Of a DNA stretch of 64,000 nucleotides, positions 15,897-24,155 are shown one piece after another. The notes beneath the pieces were generated by a model. The model was not told the DNA's origin. It saw nothing but the letters and a program-made list of their open reading frames with translations, and made no database searches. Position 1 is the first letter of the stretch; each line of letters opens with the position of its first letter. A program made the translations under genes and the position numbers. The stretch is from Bacteroidales bacterium (GTDB lineage: Bacteria > Bacteroidota > Bacteroidia > Bacteroidales > UBA932). Location: contig JAFPWG010000027.1 of the NCBI GenBank assembly GCA_017395045.1, positions 1 through 64,000 of the forward strand, in the 5' to 3' direction.

Positions 15897-17303
15897 TCAG
15901 GAGATTACTCCGCTGCCGAGCATTTCCTGGCCGTCGTACCAGACGGCGAACTGGCCGGGGGAGATGCCCCGCTGGGGAGCGTCAAAGAGGATGAAGAGAC
16001 CGTTCTCCCGCCGCAGGAGCGTGGCGCTCTGGAGGGGCTGGCGGTAGCGGATGCGGACGCGGTAACGACGGGTTTCGCCGACCGTCATCGCAAGGTCTTC
16101 GCGGATCCAGTGGATTTCGGACGGGTCGATCCGGAGGCAGAAGCGGCTGAGTCCCTTATGGTTGTGGCCTTCCCCGACATAGACAGTGTTGGTTTCCGGG
16201 TCGGTGTCGATGACGAAGACCGGCTCCGCATGGCCGCCCACGCCCAGGCCCTTGCGCTGGCCGATGGTATAGAACTGCGCCCCTTCGTGCGTTCCGGCGA
16301 TGGAACCGTAGGGATTGGGCTTCAGACGGGTCTTCTTGATGTGCTTCCTGCCGCTGCGGTAGGTTTCCGTCTCGAAATGGATGTCGTAATGGAGGGGAGT
16401 GGCGAGTCGCGCCAGCTCCTCGTCCGTGAGCGCTTCGACACGTGCGGTGTCGAAAGGGCTGATTCCGAGGGGCTTCCCATCGGTAGTCAGGATCTTTTCT
16501 TCCGGTGCGTACCGGACCGTGCGTTCCAGGGATACGCCTTCCCGGAGCAGGCTGTCCAGCATGGCCTGCTGCCACCGGTACAGCGTATCGTCGGCATACC
16601 AGGCGTCGAACACTTCGATGATGTCGCCTTCGACGGAGGCGAGCTTTTGTTTGAGGAAGGTCGGGAGATCCACCTTTCCGACGAAGCAGATGCCCTGGGA
16701 GTCCTTCTTATCGGCGGACGGCAGGTCGGCTTCCTTGGCCAGGCGGCGCACTTCGGGCTTGACGATGTCCCCGATGGGGAAAAGGGCTTTCCGGAGCTGG
16801 GCCTGGGTCAGTTGGCACAGGAAGTAGGTCTGGTCCTTGTTGGGGTCGGTCCCTTCCAGGATGCGGCAGGTGCCGTCCGGCAGGACCTCCTTCTGGCAGT
16901 AGTGGCCGGTGGCGACATAGTCGGCCCCGAACCGCTCCGCGACGGACAGGAAAGCATCGAACTTGATTTCCCGGTTGCACAGGACGTCCGGATTCGGCGT
17001 GCGGCCCTTGGCGTATTCGTCGAACATATAGTCCACCACCCGTTTGCGATACTCCTTGGACAGGTCCACGAAATAGAAGGGAATGCCGATCTTGCGGGCG
17101 ACGAGTTCGGCGACGAAACGGTCCTCCTCCCACTCGCAGTCCCCGTGAAGGGTGGCGTCGGCTTCGTGCCAGTTCTGCATGAACATGGCGAAGACGTCGT
17201 AGCCCTGCTCCTTGAGGAGGAGGGCGGCGACCGACGAATCCACGCCGCCGGAAAGGCCGACGCAGACTTTGATTTTGCCGTTATTCGGGTCGGAGGATGC
17301 CAT
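15897..17303 (-). CDS. mnmA: tRNA-specific 2-thiouridylase MnmA
   Basis: Thiolates U34 of tRNA-Lys, Glu and Gln, taking sulfur from an IscS relay. The 468-aa product has the PP-loop ATP motif LSGGVDSS (residues 17-24), the two catalytic cysteines in PDVLCNREIKF and DSQGICFVGKVD, and the C-terminal tRNA-binding region (TIGQRKGLGVGG). It is somewhat longer than the E. coli enzyme (368 aa), as common in Bacteroidota, where extra residues fall around VEALTDEELARLAT. I set the start at MASSDPNNGKIKV, 19 bases after a -7 element; the upstream extension would run through the divergent cdd promoter. Confidence 0.96.
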   Translation of the reverse strand: MASSDPNNGKIKVCVGLSGGVDSSVAALLLKEQGYDVFAMFMQNWHEADATLHGDCEWEEDRFVAELVARKIGIPFYFVDLSKEYRKRVVDYMFDEYAKGRTPNPDVLCNREIKFDAFLSVAERFGADYVATGHYCQKEVLPDGTCRILEGTDPNKDQTYFLCQLTQAQLRKALFPIGDIVKPEVRRLAKEADLPSADKKDSQGICFVGKVDLPTFLKQKLASVEGDIIEVFDAWYADDTLYRWQQAMLDSLLREGVSLERTVRYAPEEKILTTDGKPLGISPFDTARVEALTDEELARLATPLHYDIHFETETYRSGRKHIKKTRLKPNPYGSIAGTHEGAQFYTIGQRKGLGVGGHAEPVFVIDTDPETNTVYVGEGHNHKGLSRFCLRIDPSEIHWIREDLAMTVGETRRYRVRIRYRQPLQSATLLRRENGLFILFDAPQRGISPGQFAVWYDGQEMLGSGVIS

Positions 17304-17322
17304 TTTGTCTGATTTCCGCCTG

Positions 17323-17330
17323 CAAAAGTA
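17323..17330 (-). promoter_or_regulatory. -7 promoter element of mnmA
   Basis: The minus strand reads TACTTTTG (TAnnTTTG), 19 bases before the mnmA ATG. Confidence 0.65.
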
Positions 17331-17351
17331 ATGATTTTGGAATATAATTCC

Positions 17352-17359
17352 TATCTTTG
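17352..17359 (+). promoter_or_regulatory. -7 promoter element of cdd
   Basis: TATCTTTG ends only 5 bases before the cdd ATG, so the transcript is likely leaderless or nearly so. Confidence 0.68.
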
Positions 17360-17364
17360 ACATT

Positions 17365-17847
17365 ATGACTGACAGACGCATTACCATCGATTACATCGAA
17401 TATTCCGCCGTCGGGGAGATGGAACCCGGAGACCGCGAACTGGTCGCCGCCGCCCTCGAGGCGCGGGAGGGATCGTATTCCCCCTATTCGAAGTTCCGCG
17501 TCGGCGCCGCCCTCCGCCTGGCGGACGGCACCATTGTCAAGGGCGCCAACCAGGAGAATGTCGCATATCCTTCCGGCCTCTGTGCTGAGCGTACCGCCAT
17601 GTTCTGGGCGGGTGCGAACCGCCCGGGCGTCGCCTTCGACACGCTGGCGATCGTCGGCGGAAACGGAGAGGAAGTGTGCGAGATGCCGGCCGCGCCCTGC
17701 GGCGCCTGCCGCCAGGTGATGGCCGAATACCAGCGTCTTTACGACCGCCCTCTCAAGATCATCCTCATCGGCACGCACGCCATCTACAAGTTCTCCAAGG
17801 TGGACGATATCCTGCCCCTGATCTTTGACAGTTTGAAAGTGGAATAA
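17365..17847 (+). CDS. cdd: Cytidine deaminase
   Basis: Deaminates cytidine and deoxycytidine to uridine forms in pyrimidine salvage. The 160-aa protein has the zinc site Cys73-Ala-Glu75 (CAERTAM; Glu75 is the proton shuttle) and Cys112/Cys115 (PCGACRQ), plus the FRVGAAL and NQENVAYPSGL substrate loops of the homotetrameric family. Length matches the ~130-160 aa type. The ATG at 17365 directly follows its -7 element. The SRP RNA gene lies just downstream on the same strand with its own promoter. Confidence 0.95.
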   Translation: MTDRRITIDYIEYSAVGEMEPGDRELVAAALEAREGSYSPYSKFRVGAALRLADGTIVKGANQENVAYPSGLCAERTAMFWAGANRPGVAFDTLAIVGGNGEEVCEMPAAPCGACRQVMAEYQRLYDRPLKIILIGTHAIYKFSKVDDILPLIFDSLKVE

Positions 17848-17878
17848 TTTGGTAGTCGCGGAAAAATGACTACCTTTG
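17848..17878 (+). promoter_or_regulatory. Promoter of the SRP RNA gene
   Basis: TTTG at 17848-17851 and TACCTTTG at 17871-17878 are separated by 19 bases, an excellent match to the Bacteroides -33/-7 consensus. The RNA starts about 5 bases downstream. Confidence 0.85.
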
Positions 17879-17883
17879 CAGTT

Positions 17884-17986
17884 GGGAAAGTCTTACACGA
17901 CCAGCTCCCTCTGAACTCCCCCAGGGCAGGAATGCAGCAAGGGTAGGAGGTCGTAGCGGTGCGATGTAATAAGCTTTCCCTTTTTT
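17884..17986 (+). ncRNA. ffs: Bacterial small signal recognition particle RNA (4.5S type) with its terminator
   Basis: A roughly 97-nt RNA (17884-17980) folding into one long hairpin: 5' GGGAAAG pairs with 3' CTTTCCC, TTACA with TGTAA, and CGACC with GGTCG. The apical part has the conserved Ffh-binding helix 8: CCAGGGCAGGAATGCAGC with a GGAA tetraloop and the asymmetric AGCA side. With Ffh and FtsY it directs membrane proteins to the translocon. The closing stem runs into six T's (17981-17986), so the RNA's own end doubles as the terminator. There is no Alu domain, as usual in Gram-negative bacteria. Confidence 0.93.
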
Positions 17987-17990
17987 CGTT

Positions 17991-19181
17991 ATGATTGCCA
18001 TTTATACCATCACTTCAGGCCTGCACGACGAGGCCGCTGTTTCCCGTTTGTCCGATGCGTTCCTGAAGGGCGTGTTCCCGGAAGGGGATTACACCTTCCG
18101 GGGGGCCGATTTCTCCGACTTCGGCACGCATGCGCTGGATCTCATCTATGTGCGCACCGGCGGTGCGGAGGGCATTTTCAAGTCACTGCTGCCGGAAATG
18201 CTCGCCCGCGGGATCGACCGGTATTACCTGCTGACTTCCGGAAAGAGCAATTCCCTGGCCGCCAGTCTGGAAATCCTGTCGTATCTGCGCCAGCAGGGAC
18301 TCAGGGGGGAAGTCCTCCACGGCGGCGACGCCTATGTGTCCGCCCGGATCCATACGTTGGAAAAGGTGCAGGAAGCCCGTGCCCGGCTCAGGGAAATGCG
18401 CATCGGCGTCGTCGGGCAACCTTCCGACTGGCTGATCGCCAGTCACGCGGATCCCATCGCCTTGCTTGACAAGTTCGGCATCCGGATGGTGGAGGTGCCC
18501 ATGGAGGAGCTCCTGGTGGAGATCGGAAAGGCGGAAGGCGAATCCGCTCCTGCCGAACAGCCGATGCAGCGGAAGGTCCGGGATGCCTATCCCGGGGCGG
18601 TAAAGATCTACAACGGACTGAAGGCACTGGTCGGGAAGTATGAATTGAGTGCCTTGACGCTCAGATGCTTCGACCTTCTGACAACCGTTGGAAACACGGG
18701 TTGCCTGGCCCTGGCGTGCCTTAATTCGGAAGGAATTCCCGCGAGCTGTGAGGGCGACGTCCCGGCGCTGGTATCGATGATGGTCTCGCATGCGCTCACG
18801 GGGGTGAGCGGCTTCCAGGCGAATCCCGCCCGGATCGATGCCACGACGGGCCGGATGCTGTTCGCCCACTGTACCATCCCGTTCAACATGGTGGAGGACT
18901 GGCAGTTCGATACGCATTTCGAATCCGGCATCGGCGTGGGCATCCACGGCATCTTCCCCGAGGGTCCGGTAACCGTTTTCAAGGTCTCCGGTGACCTCAG
19001 GCGTCACTTCGCCGCTGAAGGGGAACTTCTTGGAAACCAGTACGAATCCAATCTCTGCCGTACGCAGGTGATCCTGCAAATGAGTCCTGAAGACGCACGC
19101 TATTTCCTGACGGATCCCATCGGCAACCATCACATCATCATTCCGGGCCATTGCAAGGCCCTTCTGGAAGAACTCCTATAG
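17991..19181 (+). CDS. L-fucose/L-arabinose isomerase-like protein
   Basis: A 396-aa cytoplasmic protein resembling the FucI/AraA-type isomerase fold (COG2407). It has an N-terminal Rossmann-like half (DLIYVRTGGAEGIFK, YLLTSGKSNSLAASLEI), a middle GVVGQPSDWLIASHAD segment, and a C-terminal half with LTLRCFDLL, GCLALACLNSEGIPASCEGDVPALVSM (Glu/Asp ligands of the metal site) and HCTIPFNM. Family members isomerise sugars, but many Bacteroidota homologues sit outside sugar operons and are unassigned. The ATG lies only 4 bases after the SRP RNA T-run, so no separate promoter fits. Its stop overlaps the convergent DUF4249 gene by 6 bases. Confidence 0.75.
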   Translation: MIAIYTITSGLHDEAAVSRLSDAFLKGVFPEGDYTFRGADFSDFGTHALDLIYVRTGGAEGIFKSLLPEMLARGIDRYYLLTSGKSNSLAASLEILSYLRQQGLRGEVLHGGDAYVSARIHTLEKVQEARARLREMRIGVVGQPSDWLIASHADPIALLDKFGIRMVEVPMEELLVEIGKAEGESAPAEQPMQRKVRDAYPGAVKIYNGLKALVGKYELSALTLRCFDLLTTVGNTGCLALACLNSEGIPASCEGDVPALVSMMVSHALTGVSGFQANPARIDATTGRMLFAHCTIPFNMVEDWQFDTHFESGIGVGIHGIFPEGPVTVFKVSGDLRRHFAAEGELLGNQYESNLCRTQVILQMSPEDARYFLTDPIGNHHIIIPGHCKALLEELL

Positions 19182-20054
19182 GAACGGGAACATCCGCTTG
19201 AAATACGGACGGAATGGATCCTCCACCGTCACGCTGGCGCGGGCGATGGGGCAGACGGCAAAGTAGCCCAGGACGTGTTTCCCGCGGATGTTGGTGGGGA
19301 CGTTCGCCGGCTGGGGCGTGAAGAGCGGGATGGAGACGCTGTTCATCGTCAGGGACAGCAGATAATCGAAATACCCCTTCTCCATCGTCCAGATTTCCAG
19401 GGTGATGACGTCGCCGGTCTCCAGAAACTTGAAGCAGTCGCCGTACTGTTTCCGGAGCCGTTCCGACTGGAGCAGGGGTTCGATGGGGAAGCCCACCACC
19501 TCGTTGCTGTTGAAGAACAGGTCGGGGGCGATCTTGCACATCTGCAGGGGCTGATATTCGCCGTTGACCGCGTGGGTGAGCAGGTAGTAGCTGTCGATGT
19601 CCTTTTCGCTGCCCCACACCGCTACGGTCCAGAGACTGTCCATGTCCATCGTCTTTCCGCCAGCGTAGGCGTAGTCGATGGCGTCCATCCGGAAGCCGGA
19701 CTCCGGCATCGTCGCCTCGGCCTCGTATCCGCTTCCGTCCGGAAGGCTGATCCGGAGTTTGTACTCGACGCCGAACTCGCAGGAATAACCTTCCGGCGCC
19801 TCGTAAATACCGGCCTCTTTCTCGCTGAATATCACATCGTTGACTTTTACGGACGCTCCGCTCACCATGGGCTGGGGTTCGTTGTGGAAATAGGAGATGG
19901 ACCGGGAGAGGATGACTTGCTGCGGGTCTTCGGGCCGGTCGGTAAGGGTGGCCTCGACCGCCAGATAATCGTGGTAGTCCGACCGCGACTGGAGGTCGAC
20001 CTTCTCCGTGCAGGCGCACAGGAATGCGAGGAGGGGGATCAGGTACTTTCTCAT
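19176..20054 (-). CDS. DUF4249-family outer-envelope lipoprotein
   Basis: A 292-aa lipoprotein: signal MRKYLIPLLAFLCAC with the lipobox Cys at residue 15, then an Ig-like N-terminal part (EATLTDRPEDPQQVILSRSISYF, VSGASVKVND) and a C-terminal all-beta part. DUF4249 proteins in Bacteroidota are almost always encoded beside a TonB-dependent receptor, as here, and probably act as its surface lipoprotein partner. The ligand is unknown. It is the last gene of the operon, starting 3 bases after the receptor stop. The C-terminus overlaps the convergent FucI-like gene by 6 bases. Confidence 0.82.
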   Translation of the reverse strand: MRKYLIPLLAFLCACTEKVDLQSRSDYHDYLAVEATLTDRPEDPQQVILSRSISYFHNEPQPMVSGASVKVNDVIFSEKEAGIYEAPEGYSCEFGVEYKLRISLPDGSGYEAEATMPESGFRMDAIDYAYAGGKTMDMDSLWTVAVWGSEKDIDSYYLLTHAVNGEYQPLQMCKIAPDLFFNSNEVVGFPIEPLLQSERLRKQYGDCFKFLETGDVITLEIWTMEKGYFDYLLSLTMNSVSIPLFTPQPANVPTNIRGKHVLGYFAVCPIARASVTVEDPFRPYFKRMFPFL

Positions 20055-20057
20055 GGG

Positions 20058-22418
20058 TCAGAACTTGATATTGCAGGAGAGGGACGGGATGATGGTGAAG
20101 AGGTACACTTTCGCCGCCTGGGGTTCCTCGTCCTTCTTGCTGTACGTGAAGGCGATGGACCAGGCATTGTGCCGCGAATAGGCGTTATACAGCGACAGGT
20201 TCCATTCCGCGGACCATCGTTTTTCGGCCACGCGTTTCTTGGTGCGGTAGGTGAGCGAAAGGTCCATCCGGTGGTAGTCCGGCAGCCGGTCCTCGTTGCG
20301 GCTGGAATAGACAGGCACCCATCGGCCCATGTAGTTGAACCGTCCGATGGGGTAGGTCGTGGGCGCTCCGCTGTAGAAAACCCATTCGGTGGAGGCGGAC
20401 CACCGTTTGGACAGGTCATAGCTGAAGACGAAGTTCACGGCGTGCTCGTGGTTCAGCGGGGAGGGATAGGGATTGCCGCCGTTCAGTTCGGGAATATGGT
20501 ACCAGGACCGCGACCAGGTGTAGGCCAGCCATCCGTTCCAGCGGGCGAAGTCGTATTTGAGCATCAGCTCGGCGCCATAGGACCAGGAAGAACCGAAGCG
20601 CAGCAGGCCTTCGCGGTCCGGGTCGGCCATCACGAGGCCGGGATTGTCCACGAAATCCAGGGTGTTCCGGTTGTCCTTGTAGAAGCCCTCCAGGGAGAGT
20701 TGCAGGGCCTGGTGGGAGAGGAGGGCGTTAAAGCCCAGCGAGTACTGGTCCGAACGCTGCGGTTTCACGTTGGGAGAAGCCGTGAACCAGGCATCCACGG
20801 GGCTGCCGGTGATGCTGATCCGGGACTGCTGGAGGTACTGGAAAGACCGGACCCAGGCCCCTTTGACGGAGAAATCCTCCGTGATGGGGAAGGAGGCGGA
20901 GATGCGCGGTTCCAGTCCGGAGAAGGTCTTGATGGCCTTGCCTTTTTCCACTTCGACGGTCTCCGTGAGCTCGTGTGTCTCCGGGTCGAAATACTTCTGC
21001 TCGGTAGGGCCGAGGGAGGTGAATGCAGAGAAACGGAGGCCATACCGGAGGGTAAGGCGTCCGATCTTCTGCTCGTTCTGCAGATAGGCGGACGGCTGGA
21101 AGGCGTAGTTTTCCGGGATGACGACCTCCTTGACGAGGGAAGAGTCGTTCCGGGGGCTCGTATTGCCCGGAACCACGTTGAACCAGGCGGCCTGCACGCC
21201 GGCCTTGACCGTATTGGAAGCGTTGGCATACCAGGTCCATCCGGCCTTGATTCCCGTCTCGCGGATTTCCTGCCGGGTGTCGAAGTCGGCACTGTCCATC
21301 TCGGTTCCTATGTCATTGCGGTACAAGGAGTTGTAGAGGGTGACATCGGAAGTGACCTTGGGCGAGTACTGGTGGTTCCACCGCAGCGACTGCGTATGGT
21401 TGGCGAAACCGAAAACCATTTCGGCCAGGTTGAACTCCTGCATGCTGAAACCGAAGACATCCTTCCCGCTGAAAGCGCTCAGGTACAGCCGGTCCTTCTC
21501 GCCGGCGATCCAGCTGAGTTTCGCGTTGAGGTCGTAGAAGTACATCTGCGTCTTGTCCGGAAGCTTGGCGCCGACAATGGGGAGAATCAGGTCCATGTAG
21601 GTCCGGCGCCCGGCCAGCATGAAGGACAGTTTACCCGGGACGATGGGACCTTCCAGGAACAGTTTGGAGGTAATCAGGCCGAAAGAGGCGTCTCCGCCGA
21701 AAGTGTGGTTGTTTCCGTCTTTGGTGGAAATGTCCAGTACGGAGGAGAGGCGTCCGCCGTAGGAGGCGGGAAAATCGCCCTTGTACAGGTCTGCACCGCG
21801 GATGGCGTCGCCGTTGAACATGGACAGGAAGCCCAGGAAATGGCCGCAGTTGTAGATGGGCGCCCCGTCCACCAGGATCAGGTTCTGGTCGATGCCGCCG
21901 CCCCGGACGCTGAATCCGGTGGACCCTTCGCTGGGCGTCTGGACGCCCGGCATCATCTGGATGACGCGGATGATGTCGTTCTCGCCCATCAGGGTGGGCA
22001 TCTTCTTCACGAGGGCGGCGTCCACGCGCTCCAGCCCCATCTGCGGAAGTTTGATTTCCTCCCGTTTGGACCGGGAGAATACGGTGGCGGCCTCCAGTTC
22101 GCTCCGGTCGACCTGCAGGTGGAAGTCCATCCGGGTCGCCTGGGTGATGTCCAGCGGGGCTTCTTCCGTTTCGTATCCGAAGAAAGAGCAGAAGACCGTG
22201 TGTTTCCCTACCGGGACGTGCAGCGAGTAGAATCCGACGGCATCGGCGGCCACGCCCGTCTTCCGGTCTTCCAGGAATACGACCGCCTGCGGGAGCGGTT
22301 CGCCGCTCTCCGCGTCGCGGACGTATCCGGACAGAACGGCCGTCCGGGGCTGGGCATGCCCCCCGAAGGAAAGCAGCGCCAGGACCGTCGCTACGAAGAT
22401 GCGTCGGAGTGGAATCAT
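20058..22418 (-). CDS. TonB-dependent receptor with carboxypeptidase-regulatory-like N-terminal domain
   Basis: A 786-aa outer-membrane receptor. Domains in order: signal peptide (1-22, cut before Gln in GHAQ); CarboxypepD_reg-like domain (about 27-105; VLSGYVRDAESGEPLPQAVV, GFYSLHVPVGKHTV); plug (about 115-230; GENDIIRVIQMMPGVQTPSEGS, FSVRGGGIDQNLILVDGAP); then a beta-barrel of aromatic-rich strands ending in SLSCNIKF with a terminal Phe. It imports a bound nutrient using TonB energy. It is shorter than SusC (about 1000 aa) and paired with DUF4249 rather than SusD, so a non-glycan ligand such as a metal complex or peptide is plausible. The start overlaps the flavoprotein stop by 4 bases. Confidence 0.93.
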   Translation of the reverse strand: MIPLRRIFVATVLALLSFGGHAQPRTAVLSGYVRDAESGEPLPQAVVFLEDRKTGVAADAVGFYSLHVPVGKHTVFCSFFGYETEEAPLDITQATRMDFHLQVDRSELEAATVFSRSKREEIKLPQMGLERVDAALVKKMPTLMGENDIIRVIQMMPGVQTPSEGSTGFSVRGGGIDQNLILVDGAPIYNCGHFLGFLSMFNGDAIRGADLYKGDFPASYGGRLSSVLDISTKDGNNHTFGGDASFGLITSKLFLEGPIVPGKLSFMLAGRRTYMDLILPIVGAKLPDKTQMYFYDLNAKLSWIAGEKDRLYLSAFSGKDVFGFSMQEFNLAEMVFGFANHTQSLRWNHQYSPKVTSDVTLYNSLYRNDIGTEMDSADFDTRQEIRETGIKAGWTWYANASNTVKAGVQAAWFNVVPGNTSPRNDSSLVKEVVIPENYAFQPSAYLQNEQKIGRLTLRYGLRFSAFTSLGPTEQKYFDPETHELTETVEVEKGKAIKTFSGLEPRISASFPITEDFSVKGAWVRSFQYLQQSRISITGSPVDAWFTASPNVKPQRSDQYSLGFNALLSHQALQLSLEGFYKDNRNTLDFVDNPGLVMADPDREGLLRFGSSWSYGAELMLKYDFARWNGWLAYTWSRSWYHIPELNGGNPYPSPLNHEHAVNFVFSYDLSKRWSASTEWVFYSGAPTTYPIGRFNYMGRWVPVYSSRNEDRLPDYHRMDLSLTYRTKKRVAEKRWSAEWNLSLYNAYSRHNAWSIAFTYSKKDEEPQAAKVYLFTIIPSLSCNIKF

Positions 22419-23911
22419 TTGTCTGCCAAGGCCTTGGCGGCGGATTGGCCGGCAAGGTAGCCGGTGGAAAAGGCGAGCTGCAGGTTGTAGCCGCCCGTAT
22501 CGGCGTCCATGTCCAGCACTTCGCCGCAGAAGTACAGGCCGGGTTGTTTCTTGGATTCCAGCGTCTTGGCGACCACTTCACCGGTGGAGATGCCGCCGGC
22601 GGTGATGACGCTGCGCTCAAAGCCGACGAAACCGGCGATGTCCATCTTCCAGTCCTTCATCGCGGCGGCGAGGGTGTCCACGCTCACCTTCGGGTTGGTC
22701 TTCAGGAAGGCGAGGGTGAGGTCCCAGGGCATCAGCTTGCCCAGCATGATGCGGAACACGCGCTGGAAGGACTGCCCCTTGGAGCGGTCGTCGTGGATGA
22801 CTTCTTCCCACTTCTGGTGGACGTCCTCGTTCAGTTTCTCCAGTTCCACCGCCGGTTTCAGGTCGATGGATACGCTCACTTTCTGCCCGTTGTTAAGGGC
22901 GTTCACCGCCTTGCGGCTCACCATGAAGCCCAGCGGGCCTTCCAGGCCGCCGTCGGTGAATTCGATGTCGCCGAATTCGCTCTGCACCTCTTCACCGTTG
23001 ATGTACAGGGACAACTGGACGTTGTCCAGGTTGTTCCCGTTGAAGAGTTCGCCCAGTTCGGACAGGGGCTTGACGCGTTCGATGTGCTTTTCGAATCTGG
23101 GATACCAGTCCGGGAGGGGCGTGATCTTGCGTTCCTTGACTTTTCCATAGACGGTGCGTCCGCGGAAAGCCTGCCTGATTTCGCCTGCGAGGGCGCTCTG
23201 TTCGGTCTTGTATCCTTCCGGGACCAGGGCGGTCAGGGAAGGGTAGCAGGATTCGACCGTATGGCCCAGCTCCTCGGCCCACATGTATCCGTCGCCGGTG
23301 GACCCGGTGCCGGGGTAGGACAGGCCGCCGGTGGCGACGATGAGCTTGGTGCAGGTATACTCTTCGGTCTCGATCCTGGTCTCCGTACGGAACTGGGGTT
23401 TTTTCCGCGGATCCTCGTTCGGTATGCGGAACTCCTTGGTGATGGTCTTCACGGTGTCCAGGCTCCAGCCGCGGGCGGTCTTGTCCACGGTCTTGACTTC
23501 ACAGCCGGTGACCATCTTCACGCCGGCGAGGGTGCATGCCCGGAGAAGGGTGTCCACGACGTCCCCGGCCATATGCGATTCAGGGAAGGCACGGTCGCCG
23601 CGCTCCACGACGCTGCGGAGGCCGTTGGCCCGGAGCAGTTCGATGAGTTTTTCGGGCGTGAGGTTGTGCCAGGCAGGACTCACGAAATTGGTATCGGACT
23701 GGATGTGGCCGGAGAAATCGCCCCATTCCTTGACATTGGTGAAGTTGCAGCGGCCCTTGCCGGTGATCATCACTTTCCGGCCGGCCTTGGGCATCTTCTC
23801 CAGCACCGTCACCGTCCCTCCGTTCTCCGTTCCGGCCAATACCTCAGCGGCGCCCAGGGCGGCCAGCAGTCCGGAAGCCCCGCCTCCGATCACAATGATA
23901 TCCGATTTCAT
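22415..23911 (-). CDS. BaiN/HI0933-family FAD-dependent oxidoreductase
   Basis: A 498-aa flavoprotein. The N-terminal FAD Rossmann motif is IIVIGGGASGLLAALGA (GGGASG at 9-14). Family landmarks are GRKVMITGKGRCNFTN, the LIVATGGLSYPGTGSTGDGY segment, GFVGFERSVITAGGISTGEV, and a C-terminal GLYFCGEVLDMDADTGGYN FAD contact. The family includes BaiN (bile-acid flavin reductase of clostridia), but most members have no known substrate, so I do not assign bile-acid activity. It leads the operon with the TonB receptor (4-base overlap) and the DUF4249 lipoprotein. It is about 100 aa longer than HI0933, mostly within residues 140-200. Confidence 0.88.
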   Translation of the reverse strand: MKSDIIVIGGGASGLLAALGAAEVLAGTENGGTVTVLEKMPKAGRKVMITGKGRCNFTNVKEWGDFSGHIQSDTNFVSPAWHNLTPEKLIELLRANGLRSVVERGDRAFPESHMAGDVVDTLLRACTLAGVKMVTGCEVKTVDKTARGWSLDTVKTITKEFRIPNEDPRKKPQFRTETRIETEEYTCTKLIVATGGLSYPGTGSTGDGYMWAEELGHTVESCYPSLTALVPEGYKTEQSALAGEIRQAFRGRTVYGKVKERKITPLPDWYPRFEKHIERVKPLSELGELFNGNNLDNVQLSLYINGEEVQSEFGDIEFTDGGLEGPLGFMVSRKAVNALNNGQKVSVSIDLKPAVELEKLNEDVHQKWEEVIHDDRSKGQSFQRVFRIMLGKLMPWDLTLAFLKTNPKVSVDTLAAAMKDWKMDIAGFVGFERSVITAGGISTGEVVAKTLESKKQPGLYFCGEVLDMDADTGGYNLQLAFSTGYLAGQSAAKALADK

Positions 23912-23930
23912 AGACTTTCAAAGATTTCCG

Positions 23931-23962
23931 CAAAATTACGACATTTTCAGACAGAAAGCAAA
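23931..23962 (-). promoter_or_regulatory. Promoter of the flavoprotein / TonB receptor / DUF4249 operon
   Basis: On the minus strand TTTG (23959-23962) and TAATTTTG (23931-23938) are 20 bases apart, and the start codon is 19 bases past the -7 element. The -33 box lies in the tail of the tRNA-Thr terminator. Confidence 0.7.
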
Positions 23963-23991
23963 AAAGAGCAAGCGCTTGGCTTGCTCTTTTT
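23960..23991 (-). terminator. Terminator of tRNA-Thr
   Basis: AAAAGAGCAAGC pairs with GCTTGCTCTTTT; the transcript on the minus strand ends in a run of T's. The arms are A/T-flanked on both sides, so it could act in both directions. Confidence 0.85.
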
Positions 23992-23993
23992 CG

Positions 23994-24066
23994 AGCCACT
24001 CAGGAGGCTCGAACTCCCGACCTGCGCGTTACGAATGCGCTGCTCTACCGACTGAGCTAAAGTGGC
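23994..24066 (-). tRNA. tRNA-Thr (anticodon CGT)
   Basis: A 73-nt cloverleaf on the minus strand: acceptor GCCACTT/GAGTGGC (one G-T pair), D arm GCTC...GAGC, anticodon loop TTCGTAA with CGT (24031-24033), T arm GGGAG-TTCGAGC-CTCCT, discriminator T. The bottom pair of the anticodon stem is A-C instead of a Watson-Crick pair. No CCA is encoded. It reads ACG codons, frequent in this GC-rich genome. Confidence 0.97.
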
Positions 24067-24094
24067 TTGGACCGATTACTGTGAATCGGGACTG

Positions 24095-24124
24095 CAAAGA
24101 TAGGAAAAAATTTCGGAATCCAAA
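24095..24124 (-). promoter_or_regulatory. Promoter of tRNA-Thr
   Basis: On the minus strand TTTG (24121-24124) precedes TATCTTTG (24095-24102) by 18 bases; the mature tRNA begins about 28 bases downstream. Confidence 0.78.
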
Positions 24125-24133
24125 CAATTTCCG

Positions 24134-24141
24134 TACATTTG
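24134..24141 (+). promoter_or_regulatory. -7 promoter element of the substrate-binding lipoprotein gene
   Basis: TACATTTG, with a near-match -33 (TTTC, 24111-24114) 19 bases upstream. It interleaves with the divergent tRNA-Thr promoter. Confidence 0.62.
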
Positions 24142-24155
24142 GGTGAACAAACCGT

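Noticed and set aside
17884..17986. Riboswitch or leader upstream of the FucI-like gene
   Set aside because: The conserved helix 8 core with its GGAA loop and the end-to-end pairing identify the SRP RNA.
19275..22460. A 1061-residue plus-strand frame opposite the DUF4249 and TonB receptor genes
   Set aside because: It spans two overlapping real genes on the other strand, lacks any motif and has the same shadow composition.
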